The notes beneath the pieces were generated by a model. It was not told the DNA's origin, did not search any database, and saw only the letters and a program-made list of their open reading frames with translations. A DNA stretch of 64,000 nucleotides from Thiopontia sp964344435. Its GTDB lineage: Bacteria; Pseudomonadota; Gammaproteobacteria; GCF-002020875. Location: assembly GCA_964344435.1 (NCBI GenBank), contig CAYFNH010000002.1, forward strand, positions 6,796-70,795, written 5' to 3'. The translations under genes and the position numbers were made by a program. Positions within the stretch are counted from its first letter, which is position 1; each line of letters opens with the position of its first letter. Shown one piece after another: positions 1-8,123 of the stretch.

Positions 1-339
1 AAGGGGGGGCAATCAGTTACTGATGTCATCATTCAGGAGGGAGTCTACACCTTCGAGACCCTGGGTGAAGAGCAGGCCGTGGCCGAGCCGGTGGTCTACA
101 TGATGGATCACCATGTCATCGGTGGCTTCTACCGGGTGCATACCGCGCGCGGCCCCAATGAAAATCTGAACGCCCCCGGCATGCACTTCGAGCCCCTCGC
201 CTTTGCCAACCCGCTCAACCTGCCCGATCAGAACCGGGCCCCGGATGCAGAGCCCAACCGCTTCTACGCCTATGGGGTGATTGCACGACTGGCGATGCTG
301 GCCGCTGCACGGGAAATTCGTGAGGTGATTGGGGCATGA
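1..339 (+). CDS. gshA: Glutamate--cysteine ligase, C-terminal part (cut by window edge)
   Basis: The reading frame is open from the first base and ends at the TGA at 337, so only the last 112 residues are present. The segment with MMDHHVIGGFYR, HTARGPNENLNAPG and MHFEPLAF matches what I know of the ATP-grasp-like glutamate--cysteine ligase found in Acidithiobacillus and many sulfur-oxidising gammaproteobacteria, not the classical E. coli GshA. It makes gamma-glutamylcysteine, the first step of glutathione synthesis. Its stop overlaps the gshB start (ATGA), which strongly supports the assignment. The N-terminal part lies outside the window, so completeness cannot be judged. Confidence 0.85.
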   Translation, partial: KGGQSVTDVIIQEGVYTFETLGEEQAVAEPVVYMMDHHVIGGFYRVHTARGPNENLNAPGMHFEPLAFANPLNLPDQNRAPDAEPNRFYAYGVIARLAMLAAAREIREVIGA

Positions 340-1286
340 TCAAGCTGGGCATGGTGATGGATCCGATCCAGGCAATCCATCCACAGAAGGACAGCAGCCT
401 GGCTATGTTGCTGGAGGCGCAGCGACGTGGCTGGGCACTTCACTATATGGAGATGGATGACCTCTTTCTCTCTGATGGTGTGGTGCAGACCAACACCCAC
501 CCCCTGCAGGTCATCGATGACATCAACCACTGGTACACCCTGGGAGACCGGCAGACCCTCGCCCTGAGTGAGCTGGATGTAATCCTGATGCGCAAGGATC
601 CCCCGTTTGACCGCGAATACCTCTACGCCACCCATCTGCTGGAGCTGGCCGAGGTGGCCGGTGTGGTGGTGGTCAACAAGCCACAATCACTACGGGACTT
701 CAACGAAAAGCTGGCCACCGCCTGGTTTCCCGACCTCACCCCCCCGATGCTGGTCACCCGCAACCACCAGCAGATACGGGAGTTCCTCACCCAGCATGGG
801 GAGATCATTCTCAAACCACTCGATGCCATGGGGGGCAGCTCGATCTTTCGCCTGCAGGCGGGTGACCCCAACAGTGGAGTTATCATCGAGACCCTGACCC
901 AACACGGTGCCCACTACACCATGGTACAGCGCTACATTCCGGAAATCCGCGAGGGCGACAAACGCATTCTGCTGATTGATGGAGAGCCGGTACCCTATGC
1001 ACTGGCCCGCATTCCGGCCGAGGGAGAACACCGTGGCAACCTCGCCGCCGGAGGACATGGTGAGGGCCAGCCGCTCTCTCCTCGAGACTACGAAATCGTG
1101 GAGCAGGTCGCCCCCACCCTGCGGGAGAAGGGGCTACTCTTCGTCGGGCTGGATGTGATCGGTGACTACCTGACCGAGATCAACATCACCAGCCCCACCT
1201 GTATCCGTGAGCTGGACAAACAATTTGGACTCAATATCGCCGGGCAGTTGATGGATGTGATTGAGGAAAAGCTTTGCAACGCGTAG
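336..1286 (+). CDS. gshB: Glutathione synthetase
   Basis: ATP-grasp ligase that joins glycine to gamma-glutamylcysteine in the cytoplasm, completing glutathione. At 316 residues it has the usual length of the E. coli enzyme. Visible landmarks are MRKDPPFD near residue 85, the nucleotide-binding KPLDAMGGSSIF near 159-170, the glycine-rich loop NLAAGGHGEG, and the metal-binding NITSPT at 283-288. The ATG overlaps the upstream gshA stop by four bases, so the two are translationally coupled. The gene ends 12 bases past the first possible start of apbE. Confidence 0.97.
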   Translation: MIKLGMVMDPIQAIHPQKDSSLAMLLEAQRRGWALHYMEMDDLFLSDGVVQTNTHPLQVIDDINHWYTLGDRQTLALSELDVILMRKDPPFDREYLYATHLLELAEVAGVVVVNKPQSLRDFNEKLATAWFPDLTPPMLVTRNHQQIREFLTQHGEIILKPLDAMGGSSIFRLQAGDPNSGVIIETLTQHGAHYTMVQRYIPEIREGDKRILLIDGEPVPYALARIPAEGEHRGNLAAGGHGEGQPLSPRDYEIVEQVAPTLREKGLLFVGLDVIGDYLTEINITSPTCIRELDKQFGLNIAGQLMDVIEEKLCNA

Positions 1287-2431
1287 ATGCAGAGATAATC
1301 GATAACAGGAATCCTTCATCGTTGCGTAATTATTTGCAGTTTCTACCCCCTCCCCAACCCTCCCCCTGCAAGGGGGAGGGAGCCTGGAGCATCTTTGCGT
1401 CTTTGCGTCTTTGCGTCTTTGCGTTAAGCGCTTTTCTGTTAAGCAGTTGTAGTCAGCCTCCGAGACTGTACCAAGATCAGTTTCTCGCCTTCGGAACGGT
1501 GGTCTCTCTTTCCATCTGGGGAGCCCGCGATCAACAAAATGCCGAGGCCAGCCGCCTGATTCGGGAAGACTTTGCCGCAATGCACGACACCTGGCATGCC
1601 TGGAAGAAGGGGGGGCTGCTGGGGGAGATCAACCACAACATCGCCACCGGAAAGGCAACACAACTCTCTGCAGAGGCCGCCACCCTGCTGCAACGGACAG
1701 CGGAACTCTCCCGCCAGAGTAACCACCTCTTCAATCCGGCGATTGGCAAACTGATCGCCCTGTGGGGCTTTCATGGCGAGCAGCGGAAGGGGCCACCGCC
1801 TACCCAGATGGAGATTGATGCGCTACTGCAGGCCGACCCGACCCTCGACAACCTCAATTTTGAATCCGGAACCGTCTCTGCCAGCAACCCTGAGGTGAAG
1901 ATCGACCTCGGCGGCATCGCCAAGGGGTATGCCGTGGATCGTGCCATTGAGCAGCTCAAACAGCTTGGCATTAAAGATGCCATTGTCAACACCGGAGGGG
2001 ATCTACGCGCCATTGGTGCCCGTGGTGAGCGCAAATGGAACATCGGCATCCGCTCTCCCGATGGTGGAGAGCCTGTCGCCTCACTACAGCCCCAGGGGGA
2101 TGAGTCGATCTTCACCTCCGGTGACTATGAGCGGATGTTTGAATATAACGGGGAACGCTACCACCACATCATCAACCCCCGCACCGGCTGGCCCGCGACA
2201 GGCACCCACTCGGTCACCGTCATTCATCCAAGTGCCACCGTGGCCGATGCCGCCGCTACCGCCCTGCTGATCGCCACACCAGAACAACGCTCGACCATTG
2301 CCCGGCAGATGGGAATCGAGCAGTTGCTGATTATCGATGCGGCCGGTGTATACCATCTGACCGATGCTATGAAACAGCGGCTTACCCTGCTCCGGCCTCC
2401 CCCACAAATGGTACCAGTGGTGCTAAGATAA
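1274..2431 (+). CDS. apbE: FAD:protein FMN transferase, lipoprotein
   Basis: ApbE attaches FMN covalently to threonines of periplasmic or membrane flavoproteins (NqrB/RnfD-type subunits). Family motifs are present in order: DLGGIAKGYAVDRA, VNTGGDLRAIG, FTSGDYER, HIINPRTGWPA and ADAAATALL. A lipobox (LLSSC, Cys at base 1448) indicates an outer- or inner-membrane lipoprotein. The longest frame starts with TTG at 1274 inside gshB and gives 385 residues, about 40 more than usual. The excess is encoded by the hairpin repeat and the octamer array, so the true start is probably an internal TTG or GTG close to the signal peptide (for example TTG at 1403). Function is secure; the start is not. Confidence 0.9.
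   Translation: MQRVDAEIIDNRNPSSLRNYLQFLPPPQPSPCKGEGAWSIFASLRLCVFALSAFLLSSCSQPPRLYQDQFLAFGTVVSLSIWGARDQQNAEASRLIREDFAAMHDTWHAWKKGGLLGEINHNIATGKATQLSAEAATLLQRTAELSRQSNHLFNPAIGKLIALWGFHGEQRKGPPPTQMEIDALLQADPTLDNLNFESGTVSASNPEVKIDLGGIAKGYAVDRAIEQLKQLGIKDAIVNTGGDLRAIGARGERKWNIGIRSPDGGEPVASLQPQGDESIFTSGDYERMFEYNGERYHHIINPRTGWPATGTHSVTVIHPSATVADAAATALLIATPEQRSTIARQMGIEQLLIIDAAGVYHLTDAMKQRLTLLRPPPQMVPVVLR
1341..1380 (+). repeat. GC-rich dispersed repeat ending in a perfect hairpin
   Basis: The unit begins TTTCTACCCCC and ends in a 10-bp perfect stem (1358-1367 with 1371-1380, loop GCA). Related units occur at 60799..60862 on the reverse strand and at 60890..60930 on the forward strand. It lies inside the longest apbE reading frame, just after gshB. 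It looks like an intergenic repeat that happens to be open in frame, which makes the apbE start uncertain. Confidence 0.6.
1393..1424 (+). repeat. Four tandem copies of the octamer CTTTGCGT
   Basis: Four exact copies of CTTTGCGT run head to tail and encode part of the apparent signal peptide of ApbE. Eight is not a multiple of three, so gain or loss of one unit would shift the frame between any upstream start and the lipobox. The same octamer is common in dispersed repeats of other bacteria, so it may simply be repeat DNA captured at the gene start. Confidence 0.85.
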
Positions 2432-2435
2432 CCTC

Positions 2436-3014
2436 ATGAGTCGCAAGATCCACCCCAAAGAGCACTATCTTGGCAACCACCTGCTGATTGCGATGCCCTC
2501 GCTCCAAGATAGCAACTTTGACCATACCGTTTCTCTGATCTGTGAACACAATGAGGAGGGTGCTATGGGCTTTGTCCTCAACCGCCCCACCTCTCTGCCA
2601 ATTCATGACCTCTTCGACCATATGGATATCGCGGTCACGGTTCCACTCAGCTCACAACAGATGCTGCATACCGGCGGACCGGTACAGCCCGAGCGCGGCT
2701 TTGTCATCCACTCCCCGGTGGGGGAGTGGGAGTCCACCCTGGAGTTGACCCCGGAGATCGGCATCACCGCCTCACGCGACATCCTCTTTGCCATTGCCAA
2801 TGGCGACGGCCCGGAGAAACAGATCATCACCCTTGGCTATGCGGGCTGGGGGGCAGGCCAGCTCGAACGGGAATTTTCCGAAAACAGCTGGCTCAGCGTC
2901 GAAGCATCCGAAGAACTGATCTTTGATACCGACAACACCCTGCTCTGGCAACGCTCTGCCGACCAACTGGGCATCGACATCAACACCCTCACCACTCAGG
3001 CAGGGCATGCCTGA
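2436..3014 (+). CDS. yqgE: YqgE/AlgH family protein
   Basis: A 192-residue protein of the conserved YqgE/AlgH family. The pattern GNHLLIAMP, GAMGFVLNRP, LHTGGPVQPERGFVIH and LGYAGWGAGQLE matches the family throughout. The biochemical role is not settled; in pseudomonads the name came from alginate regulation. It sits directly upstream of ruvX, as in most gammaproteobacteria, which supports the identification. The start follows the apbE stop by only four bases, indicating one transcript. Confidence 0.93.
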   Translation: MSRKIHPKEHYLGNHLLIAMPSLQDSNFDHTVSLICEHNEEGAMGFVLNRPTSLPIHDLFDHMDIAVTVPLSSQQMLHTGGPVQPERGFVIHSPVGEWESTLELTPEIGITASRDILFAIANGDGPEKQIITLGYAGWGAGQLEREFSENSWLSVEASEELIFDTDNTLLWQRSADQLGIDINTLTTQAGHA

Positions 3015-3038
3015 TTCAGCGGATGGTGACCGTGGGTA

Positions 3039-3491
3039 GTGGCTAGTACGCATGAACGCACACTGCTGGGATTTGATCTGGGCACCCACCGCATCGGCGT
3101 CGCCATCGGACAGGAGCTGACCCGGTCGGCCCGCCCCCTGACCACCCTCCAGCGCAAGAACAAAAAGTCGGACTGGGAGAGGATTGAAATGCTATTGCAT
3201 GAGTGGGGCGCCAGTGCTGCGGTAGTGGGTATCCCGCTGCAGCAGGATGGCAGTGAGCAGGAGATGTCCCGGCTGGCACGAAAATTTTGCAACCAGTTGC
3301 GCGGACGTTTCAATATAACTGTCCATGAAATCGATGAGAGGCTGACCTCGATCGAAGCGGAGTCTATAATCCGTGCCAACCGCGGAGGCCGACGCCCCGC
3401 CGAGGAGCGGGATATCGATGCCGTAGCGGCAACCCGAATCCTGCAGAGTTGGCTCAACCAGAGCGCAAGTGAGGGTAAGCATGGACCATAG
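3039..3491 (+). CDS. ruvX: Putative pre-16S rRNA nuclease / Holliday junction resolvase-like RuvX
   Basis: RNase H-fold nuclease of the YqgF/RuvX family, linked to 16S rRNA 5' maturation. The N-terminal GFDLGTHRIGVAIG carries the first catalytic Asp, DERLTS lies mid-protein and DAVAATRIL supplies a C-terminal acidic residue. At 150 residues it is the usual size. GTG at 3039 is the only reasonable start in frame close to the DLGT motif. It overlaps the longest pyrR frame by 23 bases, consistent with the conserved yqgE-ruvX-pyrR order. Confidence 0.93.
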   Translation: MASTHERTLLGFDLGTHRIGVAIGQELTRSARPLTTLQRKNKKSDWERIEMLLHEWGASAAVVGIPLQQDGSEQEMSRLARKFCNQLRGRFNITVHEIDERLTSIEAESIIRANRGGRRPAEERDIDAVAATRILQSWLNQSASEGKHGP

Positions 3492-3999
3492 TGCAGTAGA
3501 AGACATGTCGGTTGACACACTGATCGAACAGATGGCCTCGCAGCTGCGTGAGCAGTTTGCCGACCGTCTTGAACGGGTCATCATTATCGGCATCCATACC
3601 GGCGGAACCTGGGTTGCAGAGCGCCTGCACCAGCTACTGGAGAACCCCAACCCACTGGGGGAGCTCAACATCTCCTTCTATCGCGATGACTTTACCCGGG
3701 TAGGACTTCACCCCCAGGTATCCCCCTCCAACCTCCCCTGTGACATTGATGGTGCAGAGATCATACTGGTCGACGATGTACTCTACTCGGGCCGTACCAT
3801 TCGTGCTGCACTCAATGAGATCTTTGACTATGGTCGCCCCGCCCAAGTGACCCTGGCGGTGCTGGTGGATCGTGATGAGCGCGAGCTGCCGATCCGGGCC
3901 GATGTAACCGGCAGCCGGATCACGTTGCAGGCAGAGCAGCAGATCAAGCTGCGTGGTCCCGCCCCACTCCAGCTTCAACTGCAAGAGGTGGAGGCGTGA
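3469..3999 (+). CDS. pyrR: Bifunctional pyr regulator / uracil phosphoribosyltransferase
   Basis: Type I phosphoribosyltransferase fold with the PRPP loop VDDVLYSGRTIRAAL, 176 residues from GTG 3469 or 172 from ATG 3481. In Bacillus PyrR is an mRNA-binding attenuator that also converts uracil to UMP; in gammaproteobacteria its regulatory role is less clear. I saw no obvious pyr attenuation hairpin in the short spaces of this operon. It overlaps pyrB by four bases (GTGA), so it is coupled to aspartate transcarbamylase. Confidence 0.93.
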   Translation: MRVSMDHSAVEDMSVDTLIEQMASQLREQFADRLERVIIIGIHTGGTWVAERLHQLLENPNPLGELNISFYRDDFTRVGLHPQVSPSNLPCDIDGAEIILVDDVLYSGRTIRAALNEIFDYGRPAQVTLAVLVDRDERELPIRADVTGSRITLQAEQQIKLRGPAPLQLQLQEVEA

Positions 4000-4967
4000 A
4001 CAAACGCATTCAGCTCGATAGCAACGGCCGCCTGCGCCACTTCCTCTCAATCGAGGGGCTGAACCGGGGCCTGTTGACGGAGATCCTCGATACCGCCGAG
4101 AACTTTATCAGTGTGGGCAACCAGCAGGCAAAGAAGGTGCCCCTGTTGCGAGGCAAAACCATCGCCAACCTCTTTTTCGAGCCCAGCACCCGTACCCGCA
4201 CCACCTTTGACCTGGCGGAGAAGCGGCTCTCTGCCGACGTCATCAACATCAATATCAACACCTCGGCAACCACCAAGGGAGAGACCCTGCTCGATACGCT
4301 GCAAAACCTGATCGCGATGCAGATTGACCTGTTCGTGGTGCGCCACAGCGCCAGTGGTGCCGCCCACTTCATCGCCCAGCATGTTCCCTCCTCCGTCAGT
4401 GTCATCAATGCCGGAGATGGCCGCCACGCCCACCCCACCCAGGCGATGCTGGACATGTTCACCATCCGCAAGCATAAAGAGGACTTTACCCGGCTGCGGG
4501 TTGCCATCATCGGAGACGTGATGCACTCCCGTGTTGCCCGATCACAAATCCACGCACTCAACATGCTCGGCTGTCCCGAGGTTCGGGTGATCGGCCCCAA
4601 CACCCTGAGTCCGGCCCATGTAGAGGACCTGGGAGTGCATTTCACCAGTAACATGGAGGCGGGTTTGGAGGGGGTTGATGTGGTCATCATGCTGCGGCTG
4701 CAGAACGAGCGTATGCGCGGTGCCCTGCTCCCCAGCAAGGATGAGTATTTTCACTATTATGGCCTCACCTGGCAGCGCATGAAGCGAGCCGCGGAAGATG
4801 CCATCATCATGCACCCTGGGCCGATGAACCGAGGGGTGGAGATCGAGAGCAGTGTGGCCGAAAGTGGTCACTCGGTAATTTTACAGCAGGTCACCAACGG
4901 CATTGCGGTACGCATGGCGGTGCTCTCGATGGCGATGCAGCACAGTGGCGCGGGAGAAAACCGATGA
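3996..4967 (+). CDS. pyrB: Aspartate carbamoyltransferase catalytic subunit
   Basis: Catalyses the committed step of pyrimidine synthesis, carbamoyl phosphate plus aspartate to carbamoyl aspartate. The carbamoyl-phosphate loop FFEPSTRTRTTF lies at residues 60-71 and HPGPMNRG at 273-280. At 323 residues it is a normal catalytic chain. No pyrI follows. Instead it overlaps a dihydroorotase homologue lacking metal ligands, the arrangement known from Pseudomonas, where the inactive DHOase forms a dodecamer with PyrB and is needed for its assembly. Confidence 0.97.
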   Translation: MNKRIQLDSNGRLRHFLSIEGLNRGLLTEILDTAENFISVGNQQAKKVPLLRGKTIANLFFEPSTRTRTTFDLAEKRLSADVINININTSATTKGETLLDTLQNLIAMQIDLFVVRHSASGAAHFIAQHVPSSVSVINAGDGRHAHPTQAMLDMFTIRKHKEDFTRLRVAIIGDVMHSRVARSQIHALNMLGCPEVRVIGPNTLSPAHVEDLGVHFTSNMEAGLEGVDVVIMLRLQNERMRGALLPSKDEYFHYYGLTWQRMKRAAEDAIIMHPGPMNRGVEIESSVAESGHSVILQQVTNGIAVRMAVLSMAMQHSGAGENR

Positions 4968-6232
4968 AGATTCTGATTCGCAATGGCCGCATCATCGACC
5001 CCGCCAACGAGATGGATCAGATCGGTGATCTGCGAATTGCCGATGGTTTCATCCAACCCAACGATATCCCCTTCGAGGCCGACCAGGAGATCGATGCCAG
5101 TGGCAAGGTGGTCTGCCCCGGGCTGGTCGACTTGCGCGCACGGCTGCGCGAACCCGGCGAGAAACACAAGGGAACCATCCGCAGCGAGACCCGTGCGGCG
5201 GCTGCCGGAGGGGTAACTACCCTCGCAGTTCCCCCCGACACCCAACCCGCCATCGACAGTCCCGCCGTGGTTGAACTGATCCGTCACAAGGCGGAGGTGG
5301 CCGGATATGCCGAGGTCATACCGATCGGTGCCCTGACCCGGGCGCTGGAGGGTGAAGTACTGAGCAACATGGGCGCACTCAAGCGCAGCGGCTGCCGGGT
5401 AGTCTCCAATGCACAACACCCGATCACCAACTCACTGGTGATGCGGCGGGCGATGGAGTATGCCGCTACCCATGACCTGACCCTCTTCCTCCACCCGGAA
5501 GACCCCTGGCTCAGCAACAACGGCTGTGCCCACGAGGGGCGTATCAGCACCCGACTGGGGCTGCCCGGAATCCCCGATGCGGCTGAGAGTGCCGGAGTTG
5601 CCCGCGATCTGGTACTGATTCAACAGACCGGTGTACGTGCCCACTTTTGTGGCCTCAGCAGCCGCAGCGCACTGCAGATGGTTGCCCGCGCCCAGGCAGA
5701 TGGTCTGGAGGTGAGTGCAGATGTGGCCGCCCACCACCTGTTCCTGACCGAGATGGATATTGGCAACTTCAACAGTCTCTGCCACCTGCGCCCTCCGCTG
5801 CGCACCGAGCGCGACCGCGACGGACTGATCGAGGGGCTCAGGCAAGGTGCACTGCAGGCCATCTGCTCCGACCACCAACCCCATGACGAAGATGCCAAGG
5901 CCGCCCCGTTCGAGGAGACCGAACCGGGTATCAGCAGCATCGAAACCCTGTTGCCACTCACCCTGCGGCTTGCCCGCGAGCAGCAGATCCCGCTCTCGCA
6001 GGCGCTATCCTGGATCACCCATCAGCCAGCCTCGATTCTGCGCATCGACGCCGGCACCCTGAGCCCGGGCGCACTGGCCAACGTCACCCTGTTCGATCCG
6101 GAAGCGTGGTGGAGCGTCACCCCGGAGAGCCTCTGCAGTGCCGGCAAAAACAGTGCACTGCTTGGCTGGGAACTACAGGGTAAAGTAACCCATACCCTAC
6201 TCAATGGACAGATCATTTATGAAGCACCCTGA
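4964..6232 (+). CDS. pyrC': Non-catalytic dihydroorotase homologue (PyrC'/PyrX type)
   Basis: A 422-residue amidohydrolase-fold protein of the type I dihydroorotase family, starting GRIIDPANEMD. The metal-binding signature that should read DxHxHxR is D56-L-R-A-R-L-R62, so both histidines are replaced by arginine. The downstream SDHQPH segment is kept. From the Pseudomonas precedent this is a structural partner of PyrB, with a separate active PyrC elsewhere. ATGA overlap with pyrB supports obligate co-expression. The loss of both His residues is read directly; the structural role is inferred. Confidence 0.9.
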   Translation: MKILIRNGRIIDPANEMDQIGDLRIADGFIQPNDIPFEADQEIDASGKVVCPGLVDLRARLREPGEKHKGTIRSETRAAAAGGVTTLAVPPDTQPAIDSPAVVELIRHKAEVAGYAEVIPIGALTRALEGEVLSNMGALKRSGCRVVSNAQHPITNSLVMRRAMEYAATHDLTLFLHPEDPWLSNNGCAHEGRISTRLGLPGIPDAAESAGVARDLVLIQQTGVRAHFCGLSSRSALQMVARAQADGLEVSADVAAHHLFLTEMDIGNFNSLCHLRPPLRTERDRDGLIEGLRQGALQAICSDHQPHDEDAKAAPFEETEPGISSIETLLPLTLRLAREQQIPLSQALSWITHQPASILRIDAGTLSPGALANVTLFDPEAWWSVTPESLCSAGKNSALLGWELQGKVTHTLLNGQIIYEAP

Positions 6233-7091
6233 CCGCAACACACTCTTCAAGGAGGAGACCACCATTGTGCAGCATCTCCATCTGCAGGGAGATCAGCACA
6301 TACTCCAGCTCAAGGCGCCGGAGATCGCCAGCCGCGCCCTGCCTGGCAGCTTTGTCCATGTGGAGTGCGGGCCGCAATTCACCCTGCGCCGCCCCATTTC
6401 CATCATGCGCACCGATCCGCAACAGCAGATCATCGAGCTGCTCTACAAAAAACTGGGCAGCGGCACTACCGTACTTAGTGAGAAGGTGGTCGGTGAGACA
6501 CTCAGCCTGATTGGCCCCATCGGAAAACCGTTTACACTACATTCAGAGCACAGCCGTCCGCTGCTGATTGGTGGTGGCGTCGGAATGCCACCGATGGTCT
6601 TTATCGCCCAGTCGATCAAAGACAACCCTCACTTCCACCCCTTTGCCATTCTCGGCTCCGAAGTCCCCTTCCCTTTCCAGCCCACCCCTTCACAGATGAT
6701 GCTACCGGGGATGCCCGATGGGGTAATTGCCGCAATGCCTCTACTGGAGGATTGGGGAATCCCCAGCCGTCTGGCCAGTCTGCAGGGATATGCCGGAACC
6801 CATGAGGGGTATGTAACCGACCTCGCACGCCACTGGCTCGATGCGCTGGATCAGGAGACACGAAACCAGGTCGAGATCTTCAGTTGTGGCCCCCACCCGA
6901 TGCTGGAGGCGGTCGCCAAACTGGCAAAAGAGTACCAACTCCCATGTCAAGTCTCTCTGGAAGAGTTCATGGCCTGTGGGGTCGGCGGATGTGCCGGCTG
7001 CGTGGTAGAGGTCACCACCGAGACCGGCCCGGCAATGAAGCGGGTCTGTGTCGATGGCCCGGTATTTGATGCCATACAGGTATTTGCTTAA
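6204..7091 (+). CDS. pyrK: Dihydroorotate dehydrogenase electron transfer subunit (PyrK-like)
   Basis: FAD and [2Fe-2S] oxidoreductase subunit, 295 residues. It has the flavin motif LRRPISIM, the nucleotide-binding LIGGGVGMPPMVF and a C-terminal cluster motif C258-x4-C263-x2-C266-x15-C282. PyrK normally passes electrons from a class 1B dihydroorotate dehydrogenase to NAD+. No pyrD is visible here, so the partner may be encoded elsewhere. ATG 6204 lies inside the preceding gene; ATG 6219 is an alternative. It closes the pyr cluster, and the next gene follows after a short gap. Confidence 0.88.
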   Translation: MDRSFMKHPDRNTLFKEETTIVQHLHLQGDQHILQLKAPEIASRALPGSFVHVECGPQFTLRRPISIMRTDPQQQIIELLYKKLGSGTTVLSEKVVGETLSLIGPIGKPFTLHSEHSRPLLIGGGVGMPPMVFIAQSIKDNPHFHPFAILGSEVPFPFQPTPSQMMLPGMPDGVIAAMPLLEDWGIPSRLASLQGYAGTHEGYVTDLARHWLDALDQETRNQVEIFSCGPHPMLEAVAKLAKEYQLPCQVSLEEFMACGVGGCAGCVVEVTTETGPAMKRVCVDGPVFDAIQVFA

Positions 7092-7132
7092 ACTACCCAT
7101 ATGAGTTGCGGAATCATCAAGTAAACCAGCGA

Positions 7133-7837
7133 ATGCCCAACACCTCATCACTCAACATCACCATCATAGAAGACGATGAGCCCCTGCGTAGGCTGATCGT
7201 CAACGCGCTACGGGCTCAGGGGCATCATGTGATTGGGTTGGAGGATGCGGAATCGATCGATGATGAAGGCGGGTCTCAACTGATCGATCTGCTGATTACA
7301 GACCTCAACCTGCCGGGAGAGAGCGGGCTTTCGCTCGCACAACGTTTCCGCAATGCACAACCTGGCGCCGGTGTCATCATGATAACCGCGCTCGATCAAG
7401 TGGCCGACAAAGTCAGCGGCTATGAGCATGGTGCCGACATCTATCTGACCAAACCCATTGACCCTGCCGAACTACTTGCCGTGGTGAATACATTTGCCCG
7501 TCGCCACTATGACCTTCACGCCAACGATAACCAGGGAAGCCAATTCACCCTCTACCCCGACCAGCTCAACCTGACAGGTCCAGCCGCTACCGTCTCCGTT
7601 ACCCGGGACGAGGCACTGATTCTGACCAGTCTGGCGCGTGCACCCGGTCATATGCTGGAGTACTGGCAGCTACTGGAGCTGCTGACAATGGAAGATACCT
7701 CGCATTCCAAATCCGCCCTGGAGGTTCGCATTGTCCGTCTGCGTAAAAAGATCACCGAAGCGGGTTATCCATTGCCCCCGATCAAGAGCATTCGCAGCAA
7801 AGGATACCAACTCGCACTCTCACTACGGATCGGATAG
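7133..7837 (+). CDS. Response regulator, receiver plus winged-helix DNA-binding domain (copy 1)
   Basis: OmpR/PhoB-type regulator of 234 residues. The receiver shows the acidic pair in TIIEDDEP, the phospho-acceptor Asp in LLITDLNLPGES, the conserved Thr in MITALD and the Lys in YLTKPID. The C-terminal half has the helix and recognition region EVRIVRLRKKI...IKSIRSKGYQL, with the last part resembling the usual IRGVGY end. ATG 7133 is preferred over TTG 7106 because it aligns with the start of the downstream paralogue. No histidine kinase is adjacent, so it is an orphan. Confidence 0.9.
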   Translation: MPNTSSLNITIIEDDEPLRRLIVNALRAQGHHVIGLEDAESIDDEGGSQLIDLLITDLNLPGESGLSLAQRFRNAQPGAGVIMITALDQVADKVSGYEHGADIYLTKPIDPAELLAVVNTFARRHYDLHANDNQGSQFTLYPDQLNLTGPAATVSVTRDEALILTSLARAPGHMLEYWQLLELLTMEDTSHSKSALEVRIVRLRKKITEAGYPLPPIKSIRSKGYQLALSLRIG

Positions 7838-7985
7838 TTCACTGCAGTAATGGCGGCAGAACAGTGCTGCTTTCTGTAGGTTATCGTAGGAGTCAGAAGG
7901 GGTAGGTAGGATTCGTCCCATCCATTGCCGTATGATCTTCATTATTGAAACCTCAAAGCAAACTATAAAGTACTGCATAAGTCCA

Positions 7986-8078
7986 TTCATACCACAATTC
8001 CAGGTGCGCTCAGGCACATCCTTTATCGCTTGACCGCAGCCATCCATGGCTGCAGACAACCTGGAATCGCGGTATGAA
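7986..8078. repeat. Long imperfect inverted repeat in the leader of the second response regulator
   Basis: The 19-nt arms 7986-8004 and 8060-8078 are complementary with two mismatches. Between them sits a second palindrome, GCAGCCAT-CC-ATGGCTGC (8036-8053). The structure spans the upstream ATG at 8046, which argues for the downstream start at 8124. It could be a regulatory leader, an operator pair, or a small palindromic element. Nothing else is recognisable in 7838..8123. Confidence 0.6.
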
Positions 8079-8123
8079 CGAACTTTCGAGAAGATTGATA
8101 ACCACCCAACATTCGAGCACCTT

